Of a stretch of DNA of 64,000 bases, positions 34,834 to 43,361 are shown piece by piece. The first letter of the stretch is position 1; every line of letters starts with the position of its first letter. The translations under genes and the position numbers were made by a program. Source of the DNA: Hydrogenophaga sp. BPS33. Lineage in GTDB: Bacteria; Pseudomonadota; Gammaproteobacteria; Burkholderiales; Burkholderiaceae_C. The notes below the pieces were generated by a model. The model made no database searches and was not told where the DNA came from. It worked only from the letters and a program-made list of their open reading frames with translations. The stretch is from positions 4,774,001 through 4,838,000 of the forward strand of contig NZ_CP044549.1 in NCBI RefSeq assembly GCF_009859475.1. The letters run 5' to 3'.

Positions 34834-35832
34834 ATGAACACATTGACCAAACGCGCATTCGTTCGCTGCTTGCCCCTGGCTGCGGCCATGGCCTTCGTCC
34901 TGCCTTCGGTGCACGCGCAATCGCCTGCCGCACCGGCGCCGTCCTCCGGCAAGACCATGCGCCTGGTGGTGTCCTTCGCACCCGGTGGCGCGGGCGACTT
35001 CCTCGCGCGCCTCATCCAGCAGAAACTGCAGGAGCGCCTGGGCCAGACGGTGATCGTGGAGAACCGACCCGGCGCCAGCGGCACCATCGGTGCCGACCTG
35101 GTGGCCAAGGCGGCACCCGATGGCAACACGGTGCTGATCACCAACCAGTTGGTGGTGCAGGCGCCCAACCTGATCTCGAAAATGCCGTACGACCCGCAAC
35201 GCGACCTGGTCCCGGTGGTCGAGCTCGGCGGCGCCCCGCTGATCTTCGCGGTCAATGTCACCAAGACCAACGCCACGACCTTGAAGGATTTCTTCGACGA
35301 GGTGCGCAAGAACCCGAAGACCTACAGCTACGCGTCCGTCGGGCAAGGCTCGATCGGTCATCTGTACGGCGTGGTGCTCAACGACCAGGCCAAGACCGAC
35401 CTGATGCATGTGCCCTACAAAGGCAGTGCACCGGTGGTGATGGCACTGGTCGCGGGTGAAGTGCAGTCGGCCTTCAGCGACTACGCCACGATGAAGCCGC
35501 ACATCGAGTCGGGCAAGCTGCGCCTGCTGGGCGTGTCCCGTCCCTATGGTCCCACGCCGAACGTGCCGACGTTCACGTCGCTGGGCTACAAGGGTCTGGA
35601 GTCGTACAGCTGGATCGGCATGTTCATGCCGGCCAAAACGCCCAACGACAAGGTGCAGCAACTCTCCCAGGAGGTCAACCGCATCATCAAGATGCCCGAA
35701 GTCTCGGCGAAGCTGCAAGAGATGGGGCTGGAGATGCCACCGACGACGCAGGAGCAGTTTGCCGCGATGGTGAACAACGACTTCAAGAGCTGGGCTGTGA
35801 TCATGAAGACGGCGGGGATCAAGCCGGAGTAA
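34834..35832 (+). CDS. Bug-family periplasmic solute receptor (tandem second copy)
   Basis: A 332-residue Bug protein: signal peptide CLPLAAAMAFVLPSVHAQ, a short Ala/Pro linker, then MRLVVSFAPGGAGDFLARLI, VENRPGASGTIGADLV, APDGNTVLITN, MPYDPQRDL and HVPYKGSAP. It starts 5 bp after the previous Bug gene and is the last gene before a strong terminator. Tandem receptors suggest two ligands, or one high- and one low-affinity form. Ligand unknown. Confidence 0.92.
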   Translation: MNTLTKRAFVRCLPLAAAMAFVLPSVHAQSPAAPAPSSGKTMRLVVSFAPGGAGDFLARLIQQKLQERLGQTVIVENRPGASGTIGADLVAKAAPDGNTVLITNQLVVQAPNLISKMPYDPQRDLVPVVELGGAPLIFAVNVTKTNATTLKDFFDEVRKNPKTYSYASVGQGSIGHLYGVVLNDQAKTDLMHVPYKGSAPVVMALVAGEVQSAFSDYATMKPHIESGKLRLLGVSRPYGPTPNVPTFTSLGYKGLESYSWIGMFMPAKTPNDKVQQLSQEVNRIIKMPEVSAKLQEMGLEMPPTTQEQFAAMVNNDFKSWAVIMKTAGIKPE

Positions 35833-35881
35833 TGACGATCGCTCCAGGACACGGTCGGCTCGCCGACCGATGTCAAAGCAG

Positions 35882-35911
35882 GCGCCTGGCGGCAACGTCA
35901 GGCGCTTTTTT
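35882..35911 (+). terminator. Rho-independent terminator of the carotenoid-oxygenase operon
   Basis: GCGCCTG (35882) pairs with CAGGCGC (35899), with a 10-base loop and six T directly after. It lies 50 bp past the stop of the last Bug gene and marks the end of the plus-strand operon that begins at 24212. Confidence 0.85.
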
Positions 35912-36063
35912 GATGGGATGGGTGATGGAGATTTGAGATAGGAGCCATAGTTCACCCACCCCTTGTTTTGCCAGGCATGCAAATAAAGACCCGTGGGCCA
36001 CGCCAAAGCGGCGCCTGACGCGTCACGTCGCACTGCTCTCGATTCAATCGTTACAGACCTTCC

Positions 36064-36966
36064 CTAGGTCGACTGCCTGCACCAGCCCTTCGCCACGGCG
36101 ACGAAAGTCTTGACCGCAGGCGAGGCTTCGCGCCGCCGATAGGCCAGCGCAAGATGCACCAACTCATGGAAGTCCTTGATCGGCCTGAACATCACGCCGG
36201 GCTGCCGCAGCAGCTGGATGGATTCAGGGACGATGACGATGCCGTATCCTGCTGCCGCCATGCTGGTGGCCGTGATGAAGTCGTTGACGCGATAAGCCGG
36301 TGCTGCCTCAAAACCGGCCATCGCCGCCAGCTTGCCAATCACTTCCGCAAACCCTTCCAACTCATCGAACTGCGGGGAGACAAAGGTCTGGTCGCGCAAG
36401 TCCCGCACGCTCACCGTGGGCTTGCGGGCCAAGGGATGCGCCTGCGCCATGGCCACCATGAGCGGCTCGCTGTGAACGGTGGTGGCCTCCACGCCATCCG
36501 GATACCGACGACGTGGCCGCACGATGCCCACGTCGATCTCTCCCGACTCCAGCGCGGCCAACTGCTTTGGCGTCTCCATGGCCAACACTTGCATGTGAAC
36601 GGCCTCATGATCCGGTCTGAAGTTCGCCAGAATTCTCGACAGCAGACCGGATGACACAGCCGATGCGACGTACCCCAGGCGCACGTTGCCGCTCATGCCT
36701 TTGGCCGCCAGGACGGCGACGTTCTCGGCCCGCTCAAGGTGCCGAAGTGCGGCGACGGCCTCGGTGTACAGCAGCACGCCGGCGTCCGTCAGCGAGATGG
36801 GCTGGCGCTTGCCCCGGTTGAGAAGCCGCACGCCCAGCTTGAGTTCGAGCTGCTGCAGCTGCACACTGACCGCCGACTGGGCAATCCCCAGGCGCTCGCC
36901 CGCACGCGAAAAATGCAGCTCTTGCGCGACAGCGACCAAGCACTCCAATTGGCGTCTCGTCAGCAT
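36064..36966 (-). CDS. LysR-family transcriptional regulator (BenM/CatR-like layout)
   Basis: A 300-residue LysR protein from the ATG at 36966 (MLTRRQLECLVAVAQELHFS). The helix-turn-helix is in HFSRAGERLGIAQSAVSVQL. The effector domain includes GNVRLGYVASAV and GYGIVIVPESIQ. It is divergent from the GlaH-like gene with 94 bp between, containing an 8-bp inverted repeat. It therefore probably controls the GlaH/hydroxyacid-dehydrogenase pair; glutarate or 2-hydroxyglutarate would be logical effectors (inference). In E. coli the csiD operon is controlled by a GntR protein instead. Confidence 0.91.
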   Translation of the reverse strand: MLTRRQLECLVAVAQELHFSRAGERLGIAQSAVSVQLQQLELKLGVRLLNRGKRQPISLTDAGVLLYTEAVAALRHLERAENVAVLAAKGMSGNVRLGYVASAVSSGLLSRILANFRPDHEAVHMQVLAMETPKQLAALESGEIDVGIVRPRRRYPDGVEATTVHSEPLMVAMAQAHPLARKPTVSVRDLRDQTFVSPQFDELEGFAEVIGKLAAMAGFEAAPAYRVNDFITATSMAAAGYGIVIVPESIQLLRQPGVMFRPIKDFHELVHLALAYRRREASPAVKTFVAVAKGWCRQST

Positions 36967-36976
36967 CAATACGGTT

Positions 36977-37008
36977 TCCAGATCAAAGTATCTTGTTTTC
37001 GATCTGGA
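36977..37008. promoter_or_regulatory. Inverted repeat between LysR and glaH
   Basis: TCCAGATC (36977-36984) and GATCTGGA (37001-37008) are an exact 8-bp inverted repeat, 16 bases apart, in the divergent LysR/glaH promoter region. It is the best operator candidate for the LysR regulator at 36064. Confidence 0.45.
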
Positions 37009-37060
37009 TGTTATCAATGAACTCCGCTCCAATCCAGCTTCCAACCTGGAGATTGCACCC

Positions 37061-37990
37061 ATGAACGCACGGACAGAGCAGAAGTTTTTAAAGCGCGCCA
37101 ACGCGAAATTCGAGCTTTCGCAGAACCCCGACCACGAGCGGCTTCTTCACCTGAAACTGGATGAAGCCGCCCTCGCCGCCTTCCTTGAAGATGCCAAGGA
37201 CGTCGATGTCCAGAATCTGGAATACGTGCCGTTCATGCGGTTTCACCTTGCCCAGGCGCTGACCGAGCGCATGGGGGGAGGATTCGACGAGACGCTGAGG
37301 AACCTGGTCAAAGACCGGCACCACGGTGGGTTCACCGTGGGACTCCAGGGCTTGTCCACCGAGCCTTCGGACTACGTGAAGTTCGGCACCGCCATCGGCC
37401 ACATCCTGGGCCCCGGCAACCACGACTCCATGTCGGGCACCTACTACGCCCGGTTCCTGGTCAAGCACACCGACGAGAGTGACTCCTACTTGCGCCAGGC
37501 TTACCGCCTGTTCACCATGCACACCGATGGAACATTCGTTTCCGAAGCGACGGACTGGCTGTTGATGATGAAGTTCGAAGAGCGCAACGCCATCGGCGGG
37601 GAGTCTCGCTTTCTGCATCTCGACGACTGGACGGAGCGTGACGGGTTCGTGAACAACCCCCTTGGCTCGAAACCCTTTCTGTACAAAGCGCCAGGGTCAA
37701 AGAACGTCGGCGAGGTGGTGGAACGGCCTGTTTTTTTCCACGGCGAGTTCGGTCTTTCCATCTCCTTCATCGACCAGTTCGTGCAACCCCGCAATCTCTC
37801 GGAAGCGGCGTACCTGAGGGCGCTCTCCGAGTCGATGGAGGCCTCCTCGGGCACAAGGACCGTGCGCCTCCCCGTGGGCGACCTGGTGGTGCTCAACAAC
37901 GCCTTCTATGTGCACGGCCGGGCGCCCTTCCAGAAGCACGAACAGCTCCACCGCGAGCTGATGCGCCAGCGCGGCATGTTTGCCCGTTAG
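37061..37990 (+). CDS. glaH: Glutarate 2-hydroxylase (CsiD/GlaH family)
   Basis: A 309-residue Fe(II)/2-oxoglutarate dioxygenase. GlaH hydroxylates glutarate to L-2-hydroxyglutarate with O2 and 2-oxoglutarate, in lysine/glutarate breakdown. Family blocks match the E. coli protein closely: MSGTYYARF, SDSYLRQ, LHLDDW, FIDQFVQPRN and HRELMRQRG. The Fe triad is H154 and D156 (MHTDGTF) with H285 (YVHGRAPF); R302 should bind the 2OG carboxylate. GGAG lies nine bases before the ATG. The next gene encodes an FMN 2-hydroxyacid dehydrogenase, where E. coli has LhgO. Family assignment is strong; activity on glutarate is inferred. Confidence 0.92.
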   Translation: MNARTEQKFLKRANAKFELSQNPDHERLLHLKLDEAALAAFLEDAKDVDVQNLEYVPFMRFHLAQALTERMGGGFDETLRNLVKDRHHGGFTVGLQGLSTEPSDYVKFGTAIGHILGPGNHDSMSGTYYARFLVKHTDESDSYLRQAYRLFTMHTDGTFVSEATDWLLMMKFEERNAIGGESRFLHLDDWTERDGFVNNPLGSKPFLYKAPGSKNVGEVVERPVFFHGEFGLSISFIDQFVQPRNLSEAAYLRALSESMEASSGTRTVRLPVGDLVVLNNAFYVHGRAPFQKHEQLHRELMRQRGMFAR

Positions 37991-38028
37991 CCCTCCCCAC
38001 CCCGTTGACCCATTTCAAAGGAACAGCC

Positions 38029-39276
38029 GTGACTTCAACGACGTCGGACATCGCTGCGCACGCAGAGCCTGCAGCGGCCTATGGCAAGCGCGAGGGTATC
38101 CCACGTCGTCTTCAAAGCATCCTGTCGCTCGAGGACTTTGAACAGGCAGCCCGTGCGCACCTGCCGCGGCCGCTGTTCGGCTACATCGCAGGGGCGGCTG
38201 AAGACAACGCCTCCCTGTTGGCCAACCGATCGGCCTTCCTGGACTACGCATTTCGGACCCAGGTCATGGTCGATGTCTCCAGGCGCCATCAGAAAACCAC
38301 CGTCTTTGGCACGACCTATCAATCGCCCTTCGGCATCGCGCCAGTGGGCATCAGTGCCATGTCTGCCTACCGTGGCGATCTCGTCCTGGCCACAGCGGCT
38401 GCACGCGAGGGTGTTCCAGCCATCATGAGCGGCACCTCGCTCATCAAGATGGAGGAGGTCGCAGCGGCAGCCCCATCCACCTGGTTTCAGGCCTACCTCC
38501 CCGGTGATGCGTCGAAGCAGGACGCACTGGTGGAGCGCATCGGTTCCGCCGGCTTCAAGACCTTGGTGATCACCCTGGACATTCCTGTCTGGGCCAACAG
38601 GGAAAACAATGTTCGCACGGGGTTCTCGATGCCTCTGCGCCCCTCGCTTCGGCTCGCCTGGGATGGTCTGGTTCGACCGCGGTGGCTCGTGGGCACCTTG
38701 CTACGCACCTTCGCACTGCATGGGATGCCGCACTTCGAGAACTCGTTTGCGACCCGTGGCGCACCCATGCTGTCCAACTCGGCCATCCGCGATACCACCG
38801 GCCGAGACCATCTCACGTGGGCTCACATCGAAGCCATCCGCCGGCGCTGGTCTGGAAATCTGGTCCTCAAGGGCATCCTGAGCGAGCGCGATGCGCGCCG
38901 CGCCGCCAGTCTGGGCGCCGATGGCATCATCGTGTCCAACCACGGCGGCCGGCAGCTCGATGGTGCCGCGACGCCGTTGGACATGCTGCCTCGCATCGTG
39001 GACCAGGTCGGCCATCAAACCGTCGTCATGATGGACAGCGGCGTGCGACGTGGCGGGGATGTACTCAAAGCCGTCGCACTGGGTGCGCAGATGGTGTTCC
39101 TGGGGCGCCCCTTCATGTACGCCGCTGCCGTGGGAGGTGAAGCAGGCGTTCGTCACGCCATCACCTTGCTGCGAGACGAAGTGGATAGAAACATGGCCAT
39201 GCTGGGGACCAACGCCCTGCAAGAGGTCACGGCCGAATGCCTCCTGCACAAACGCGCGAGCGATCGCGCACCTTGA
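38029..39276 (+). CDS. FMN-dependent alpha-hydroxy acid dehydrogenase/oxidase
   Basis: A 415-residue lactate/mandelate dehydrogenase-type flavoenzyme starting at GTG (38029) with AAAGGAA upstream; a TTG eight codons earlier is weaker. The FMN barrel motifs are FGYIAGAAED, SPFGIAPVG, the catalytic SNHGGRQLDG and MMDSGVRRGGDVLKA. These enzymes oxidise L-2-hydroxy acids to 2-oxo acids and pass electrons to O2 or the quinone pool. The insertion after NNVRTGFSMPLRPS resembles membrane-associated members. Its place 38 bp after glaH suggests it oxidises L-2-hydroxyglutarate to 2-oxoglutarate, the LhgO job. This is untested inference; L-lactate or mandelate are alternatives. Confidence 0.9.
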   Translation: MTSTTSDIAAHAEPAAAYGKREGIPRRLQSILSLEDFEQAARAHLPRPLFGYIAGAAEDNASLLANRSAFLDYAFRTQVMVDVSRRHQKTTVFGTTYQSPFGIAPVGISAMSAYRGDLVLATAAAREGVPAIMSGTSLIKMEEVAAAAPSTWFQAYLPGDASKQDALVERIGSAGFKTLVITLDIPVWANRENNVRTGFSMPLRPSLRLAWDGLVRPRWLVGTLLRTFALHGMPHFENSFATRGAPMLSNSAIRDTTGRDHLTWAHIEAIRRRWSGNLVLKGILSERDARRAASLGADGIIVSNHGGRQLDGAATPLDMLPRIVDQVGHQTVVMMDSGVRRGGDVLKAVALGAQMVFLGRPFMYAAAVGGEAGVRHAITLLRDEVDRNMAMLGTNALQEVTAECLLHKRASDRAP

Positions 39277-39315
39277 AACGCGTGCGCCCCTCTTGCGAAG
39301 GGCTGCGCACTGGCG

Positions 39316-39891
39316 TCAGAACTCGAGGGAATGGATCAGTCGTTCGGCCATCGGCCATTCGCCAAAGCCCGATGCCGGGTTGAGGTGGCCCACCGCTCCC
39401 ACGGTCACCAGCTCACTGCCCCACTCGCTGGCCACCTGTGTCACGCGATCGAACTTTGCCAGCGGGTCGTTGGTGCTCGCCGCCACGATGCTGCGAAAGC
39501 TCAACGCGCGCCGCGGTACCGGTAGCCAACCATTCGCCTCCAGCGTGTCCTTCGTCGGATAACCCGCAGGAAGCGGCGACTCGAAGTCCGGCGGCGCCGC
39601 CAACAAGGCGCCCTGCACGGCGCGCGTGTCGTGCTGTTGCGCCCAGTGCATCAGCATGGCCACGCCGCCGCTGTGGGCGACGACGAGCACGGGACCGTCG
39701 ATGCCCTCGATGGTCCGCTGGATCGCCGATACGCGCGCCGCGCAACTGAGTTTCTCGATCTCCAGCGGCGGCACGCAAACGACCTTGCGCTCGGCCGACA
39801 GCTTGCGCTCCAGGTGGGTCTGCCAGTGGTCTTCCACGTGGTCACGCAGACCGGGAACGATCAGGACCGTCGCTTGTGGTGAGGTGTTCAT
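39316..39891 (-). CDS. RBBP9/YdeN-family serine hydrolase
   Basis: A 191-residue alpha/beta hydrolase of the RBBP9/YdeN type. The nucleophile S74 is in VVAHSGGVAM, after the N-terminal VLIVPGLRDHVEDHWQTHLE typical of this family; the base His is in AVGHLNPASGFGEW. No signal peptide is seen. It is convergent with the FMN enzyme and divergent from the AraC-type regulator. The physiological substrate of bacterial RBBP9 proteins is not known. Confidence 0.9.
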   Translation of the reverse strand: MNTSPQATVLIVPGLRDHVEDHWQTHLERKLSAERKVVCVPPLEIEKLSCAARVSAIQRTIEGIDGPVLVVAHSGGVAMLMHWAQQHDTRAVQGALLAAPPDFESPLPAGYPTKDTLEANGWLPVPRRALSFRSIVAASTNDPLAKFDRVTQVASEWGSELVTVGAVGHLNPASGFGEWPMAERLIHSLEF

Positions 39892-40061
39892 CTGCAGGAC
39901 TTTCTTCCGGTTCAAACATTCGAGCCCGGTGCGGCGGGTCACCGGCGATGGCCTTGCTGGCCGAAGCGCACAAAGTATCATCGCGCCCGCTCGCCTCCGC
40001 TTGACAATAGACGACCCGCACTTATCCTGAAGTGCCAAACGCATACACATCCTCGTCCTCG

Positions 40062-41072
40062 ATGGCCTCACTGGTCCGTGCCGCGTGCCTTACCAACTTC
40101 AGCGACGTCGCCCGCGCCAGTGGCCTGGACCCCGCTCGCATGCTGCGTCATGCCGGTCTCAGTTCCAACGTCGAGCTCGAACCCGACCTCATGATCCCGG
40201 TCGAGCGCGTCGGGCAACTGCTGCAGACGTCGGTGATCATGTCGGGCAACGAGAGTTTTGGTCTGTGCATGGCGGAGTCGCGCATGCTGTCCAACCTGGG
40301 CGCCGTGGGCATGCTGATACGCGATCAGGCGACGCTGCGCGATTCGCTGGACGTGCTGATGCGCTACCAGATGCTGCTCAATGGCTCGCTGACGCTGATG
40401 ATCGAGTCGCACGCCGATGTGGTCTTCGTCCGTGAGGCCATCAAGGCCGGAAAACCGCTGCAGCCCACGCGCCAGAGAATCGAGCTGGCGCTGGGCGTGA
40501 TGCTGCGCTTGATGCGTCAGTTTCTCGGGCCCAGCTGGCAGCCTCGGCGCGTGTGCTTCGAGCACCCGGCACCACGCGATCTCCGTGTGCACCACAGGCT
40601 GTTTGGCTATGGCATCGAGTTCGACGCCGAGTTCAACGGCATCGTCTGCTCGAAGACCGATTTCGATGCCCGCAACCCGGCGGCAGACCCCGCGATGGCG
40701 CGCTACGCGCAGCAATTGCTGGACGCGTCCGCCCGCCTGCAAAAGCCCACCATGCTCGAAGACGTGCGGCGCACCACGCTGCTGCTGCTGCCCAGCGGGC
40801 GCTGCAGCATCGAACAGGTGGCCGAACACCTCGGCGTGGCGAGCCGCACGGTCCAGCGTGGACTGGCAGAACAAGGAGAAAGCTTTTCGTCGATGGTCCA
40901 TCAGATCCGCATGGAACTCGCCACGCGCCATGTCATCGAGAGCGATCGCCCGTTGACCGAGGTCGCCATGCTGCTCGGCTTTTCGGCGCCGAGCGCCTTC
41001 TCGCGCTGGTACCACACGCAATTTGGTTGCAGCGCCAAAGAGAGCCGTGCCGCGCGAACCACCGGGAAGTAG
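40062..41072 (+). CDS. AraC-family regulator (OruR/ArgR-like, with arabinose-binding-like N-domain)
   Basis: A 336-residue AraC-type regulator. The ATG at 40062 gives MASLVRAACLTNFSDVA, which aligns with the start of the paralogue at 44371 and so is preferred over an upstream GTG. The N-terminal effector domain spans about 1-220. The C-terminal double helix-turn-helix is visible in CSIEQVAEHLGVASRTVQRG and PLTEVAMLLGFSAPSAFSRW. It is followed in the same direction by a BKACE-QOR-Bug operon 177 bp away, its likely target. It resembles the 44371 regulator along its full length, so the two modules have duplicated regulators. Confidence 0.91.
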   Translation: MASLVRAACLTNFSDVARASGLDPARMLRHAGLSSNVELEPDLMIPVERVGQLLQTSVIMSGNESFGLCMAESRMLSNLGAVGMLIRDQATLRDSLDVLMRYQMLLNGSLTLMIESHADVVFVREAIKAGKPLQPTRQRIELALGVMLRLMRQFLGPSWQPRRVCFEHPAPRDLRVHHRLFGYGIEFDAEFNGIVCSKTDFDARNPAADPAMARYAQQLLDASARLQKPTMLEDVRRTTLLLLPSGRCSIEQVAEHLGVASRTVQRGLAEQGESFSSMVHQIRMELATRHVIESDRPLTEVAMLLGFSAPSAFSRWYHTQFGCSAKESRAARTTGK

Positions 41073-41249
41073 TCCGTCCAGGGCGCCCGCCGAAAGCGGT
41101 GGGGATGTCGCGAACCGCCAAGTGCAAGGCGTGGAATGTCAAGCGGGGGCTGGCGCAACGCCAGAAGATCCACTCCACGCCAGACATGCATCCCAGAGAT
41201 CGCTCATCTGGTCCGACGTTCCCGACATCCGACATCCACGAGGCACACC

Positions 41250-42308
41250 ATGAACTTCCTTGACGGCCACCTGTACCCCGAAAACCAGCAGCCCCTGATC
41301 ATCACCGCGGCGCCCTACGCGCCGGGCTGGATTCCCTCGGACTTCCCGGAGGACATCCCCGTCACGATGGAAGACCAGATCCAGAAGGCGGTGGATTGTT
41401 ACGAAGCCGGCGCCACCGTGCTGCACCTGCATGTGCGCGAAGAAGACGGCAAGGGCAGCAAACGCCTGTCCAAGTTCAACGAGTTGATCGCCGGTGTGCG
41501 CGCCCGTGTGCCGGAGATGGTCATCCAGGTGGGCGGCTCGATCAGCTTTGCGCCCGAGGACGATGGCTCGGCCGCCAAATGGCTCTCCGACGACACGCGG
41601 CACATGCTGGCCGAACTGACGCCCAAGCCCGATCAGGTCACCGTCACCGTCAACACGACGCAGATGAACGTGACGGAGCATGCGGGCGAAGACGACTTCC
41701 GTGGCGTTTCGCGCGGCTTCCCGCACCTCTACGCCACCTACAAGGACATGATCGTGCCCTCGAACCCGAGCTGGGTTGAGGAACACATCCGCCGCCTGAC
41801 CGCCGCCGGTATTCAAAGCGAGTTCCAGTGCTACAACATCAACAGCTTCGAGACCATCGAGCGGATGATCCGCCGCGGCGTCTACAAGGGCCCGCTGGTG
41901 ATGAACTGGGTCGCCATCAGCGGCGGCATGGACCAGGCGAACATCTACAACCTGGCCAACTTCCTGCGGGCCGCACCCGACAACGCCGTGATCACGGTGG
42001 AAAGCTCGGTGCTCAACGTGCTGCCGGTGAACATGATCGGTATTGCCCTGGGCCTGCACGTGCGCTGCGGCATCGAGGACGTGCTCTGGAACCAGACCCG
42101 CACGGGCAAGATGAGCTCGGTGGAGCAAATCAAGCAACTGGTGCGCATCGCCGGCGAATTCGGCCGCCCCATCGCGACGGCGCAACAGGCCCGCGAGATC
42201 ATGAAGATCGGCGTGTTCTACGAAACCGCGGACGAGACGCTGCGCGAAAACGGCTTTGCGCCCAACCGCAACGGTGGCAACCAGGGCTTCCTGAAGAAGC
42301 CGGTCTGA
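41250..42308 (+). CDS. Beta-keto acid cleavage enzyme, 352-residue type, copy 1
   Basis: A BKACE/DUF849 protein longer than the usual ~300 residues. It begins MNFLDGHLYPENQQPLIITA. The metal-binding His pair is H59/H61 in VLHLHVRE, and the Glu lies in CGIEDVLWN. It is expected to cleave a beta-keto acid using acetyl-CoA. By eye it matches the copy at 45474 at roughly four of five positions over its full length. It is followed by a quinone oxidoreductase-like MDR and a Bug receptor in one operon. The physiological keto acid is unknown. Confidence 0.9.
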   Translation: MNFLDGHLYPENQQPLIITAAPYAPGWIPSDFPEDIPVTMEDQIQKAVDCYEAGATVLHLHVREEDGKGSKRLSKFNELIAGVRARVPEMVIQVGGSISFAPEDDGSAAKWLSDDTRHMLAELTPKPDQVTVTVNTTQMNVTEHAGEDDFRGVSRGFPHLYATYKDMIVPSNPSWVEEHIRRLTAAGIQSEFQCYNINSFETIERMIRRGVYKGPLVMNWVAISGGMDQANIYNLANFLRAAPDNAVITVESSVLNVLPVNMIGIALGLHVRCGIEDVLWNQTRTGKMSSVEQIKQLVRIAGEFGRPIATAQQAREIMKIGVFYETADETLRENGFAPNRNGGNQGFLKKPV

Positions 42309-42355
42309 AGCCTCCGCAGGCTCGTCCCCATTCCTCAAATACAGCCGGAGACAAC

Positions 42356-43336
42356 ATGGCAAAAGTCGTCAAGTTCTACGAAACCGGCACGCCGGACGTT
42401 TTGCGGTTTGAGGATGTGGTGGTGGGCGAACCTGCGCCGGGCGAGGTGCGCCTGCGCCACGTGGCCGTCGGCCTGAATTTCGCCGATACCTACTTCCGCA
42501 GCGGCATCTACCCGGTGCCGCTGCCCAGCGGCCTGGGCAACGAAGCGGCGGGCGTGGTGGAAGCGGTGGGCGCTGGCGTGAGCGACCTGGTGGTCGGCGA
42601 CCGCGTGACCTACACGGGTTTCACCAACACGCTGGGCGCCTACAGCACGCAGCGCCTCATTGCCGCCGCACCGCTGATCAAGCTGCCCGCGGCGATCGGC
42701 TGCGAGACCGCGGCTGCCATGACCATGCGCGGCCTCACCGCGGCCTACCTGTGCCGCAAGATCTACCCGTTCCAGCGCGGCGACACCGTGTTGCTGCATG
42801 CCGCCGCCGGGGGTGTCGGCCTGATCGTGTCCCAATGGGCGAAGCTGCTGGGCCTCAACGTGATCGGCACGGTCTCCAGCGAAGCCAAGGCCGAAGTGGC
42901 GCGTGCCCACGGTTGCGACCACACCATCAACTACAGCCACGAGGATGTGGCCAGGCGTGTGCGCGACATCACCGACGGTGTCGGCGTGTCCGTGGTGTTT
43001 GACAGCGTGGGCAAAGACACCTTCATGTCGTCGCTGGATTCGCTCAAGCGCCGTGGTTTGCTGGTCTGCGTGGGAACCTCCTCCGGAAAGATCCCGCCCT
43101 TCGATCCCGCGATCCTGGCCCGCAAAGGCTCCGCCTACATCACCCGCCCCGGGCTGGCCGACTACATCGCGGACCCGACCGAAAAAGCGGCGCTGGTCGA
43201 TGAGCTGTTCGGCCACGTGGCCGCAGGCCGCATCCGCATCGAGATCAACCAGCGCTATGCGCTGGAAGATGCCGTGCAGGCACACCGCGATCTGGAAGGC
43301 CGGAAAACCACCGGCTCCTCCCTCTTCGTGATTTGA
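42356..43336 (+). CDS. Quinone oxidoreductase (QorA-type MDR)
   Basis: A 326-residue zinc-independent MDR enzyme. N-terminal VGLNFADTYFRSGIYPVPLP and the Rossmann motif LLHAAAGGVGLIVSQWA mark the NADPH:quinone reductase QorA group. GGAG lies six bases before the ATG. It lies 47 bp after BKACE copy 1 and 25 bp before the Bug gene. It may reduce an enone or quinone in the same pathway. It differs from the PIG3-type gene at 2544. Confidence 0.92.
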   Translation: MAKVVKFYETGTPDVLRFEDVVVGEPAPGEVRLRHVAVGLNFADTYFRSGIYPVPLPSGLGNEAAGVVEAVGAGVSDLVVGDRVTYTGFTNTLGAYSTQRLIAAAPLIKLPAAIGCETAAAMTMRGLTAAYLCRKIYPFQRGDTVLLHAAAGGVGLIVSQWAKLLGLNVIGTVSSEAKAEVARAHGCDHTINYSHEDVARRVRDITDGVGVSVVFDSVGKDTFMSSLDSLKRRGLLVCVGTSSGKIPPFDPAILARKGSAYITRPGLADYIADPTEKAALVDELFGHVAAGRIRIEINQRYALEDAVQAHRDLEGRKTTGSSLFVI

Positions 43337-43361
43337 ACCTTTGGCTTTTCAAGGAGCTTCC

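Noticed and set aside
37061..37990. Generic TauD-type dioxygenase
   Set aside because: The blocks SDSYLRQ, LHLDDW, FIDQFVQP and LMRQRG are specific to the CsiD/GlaH family rather than TauD.
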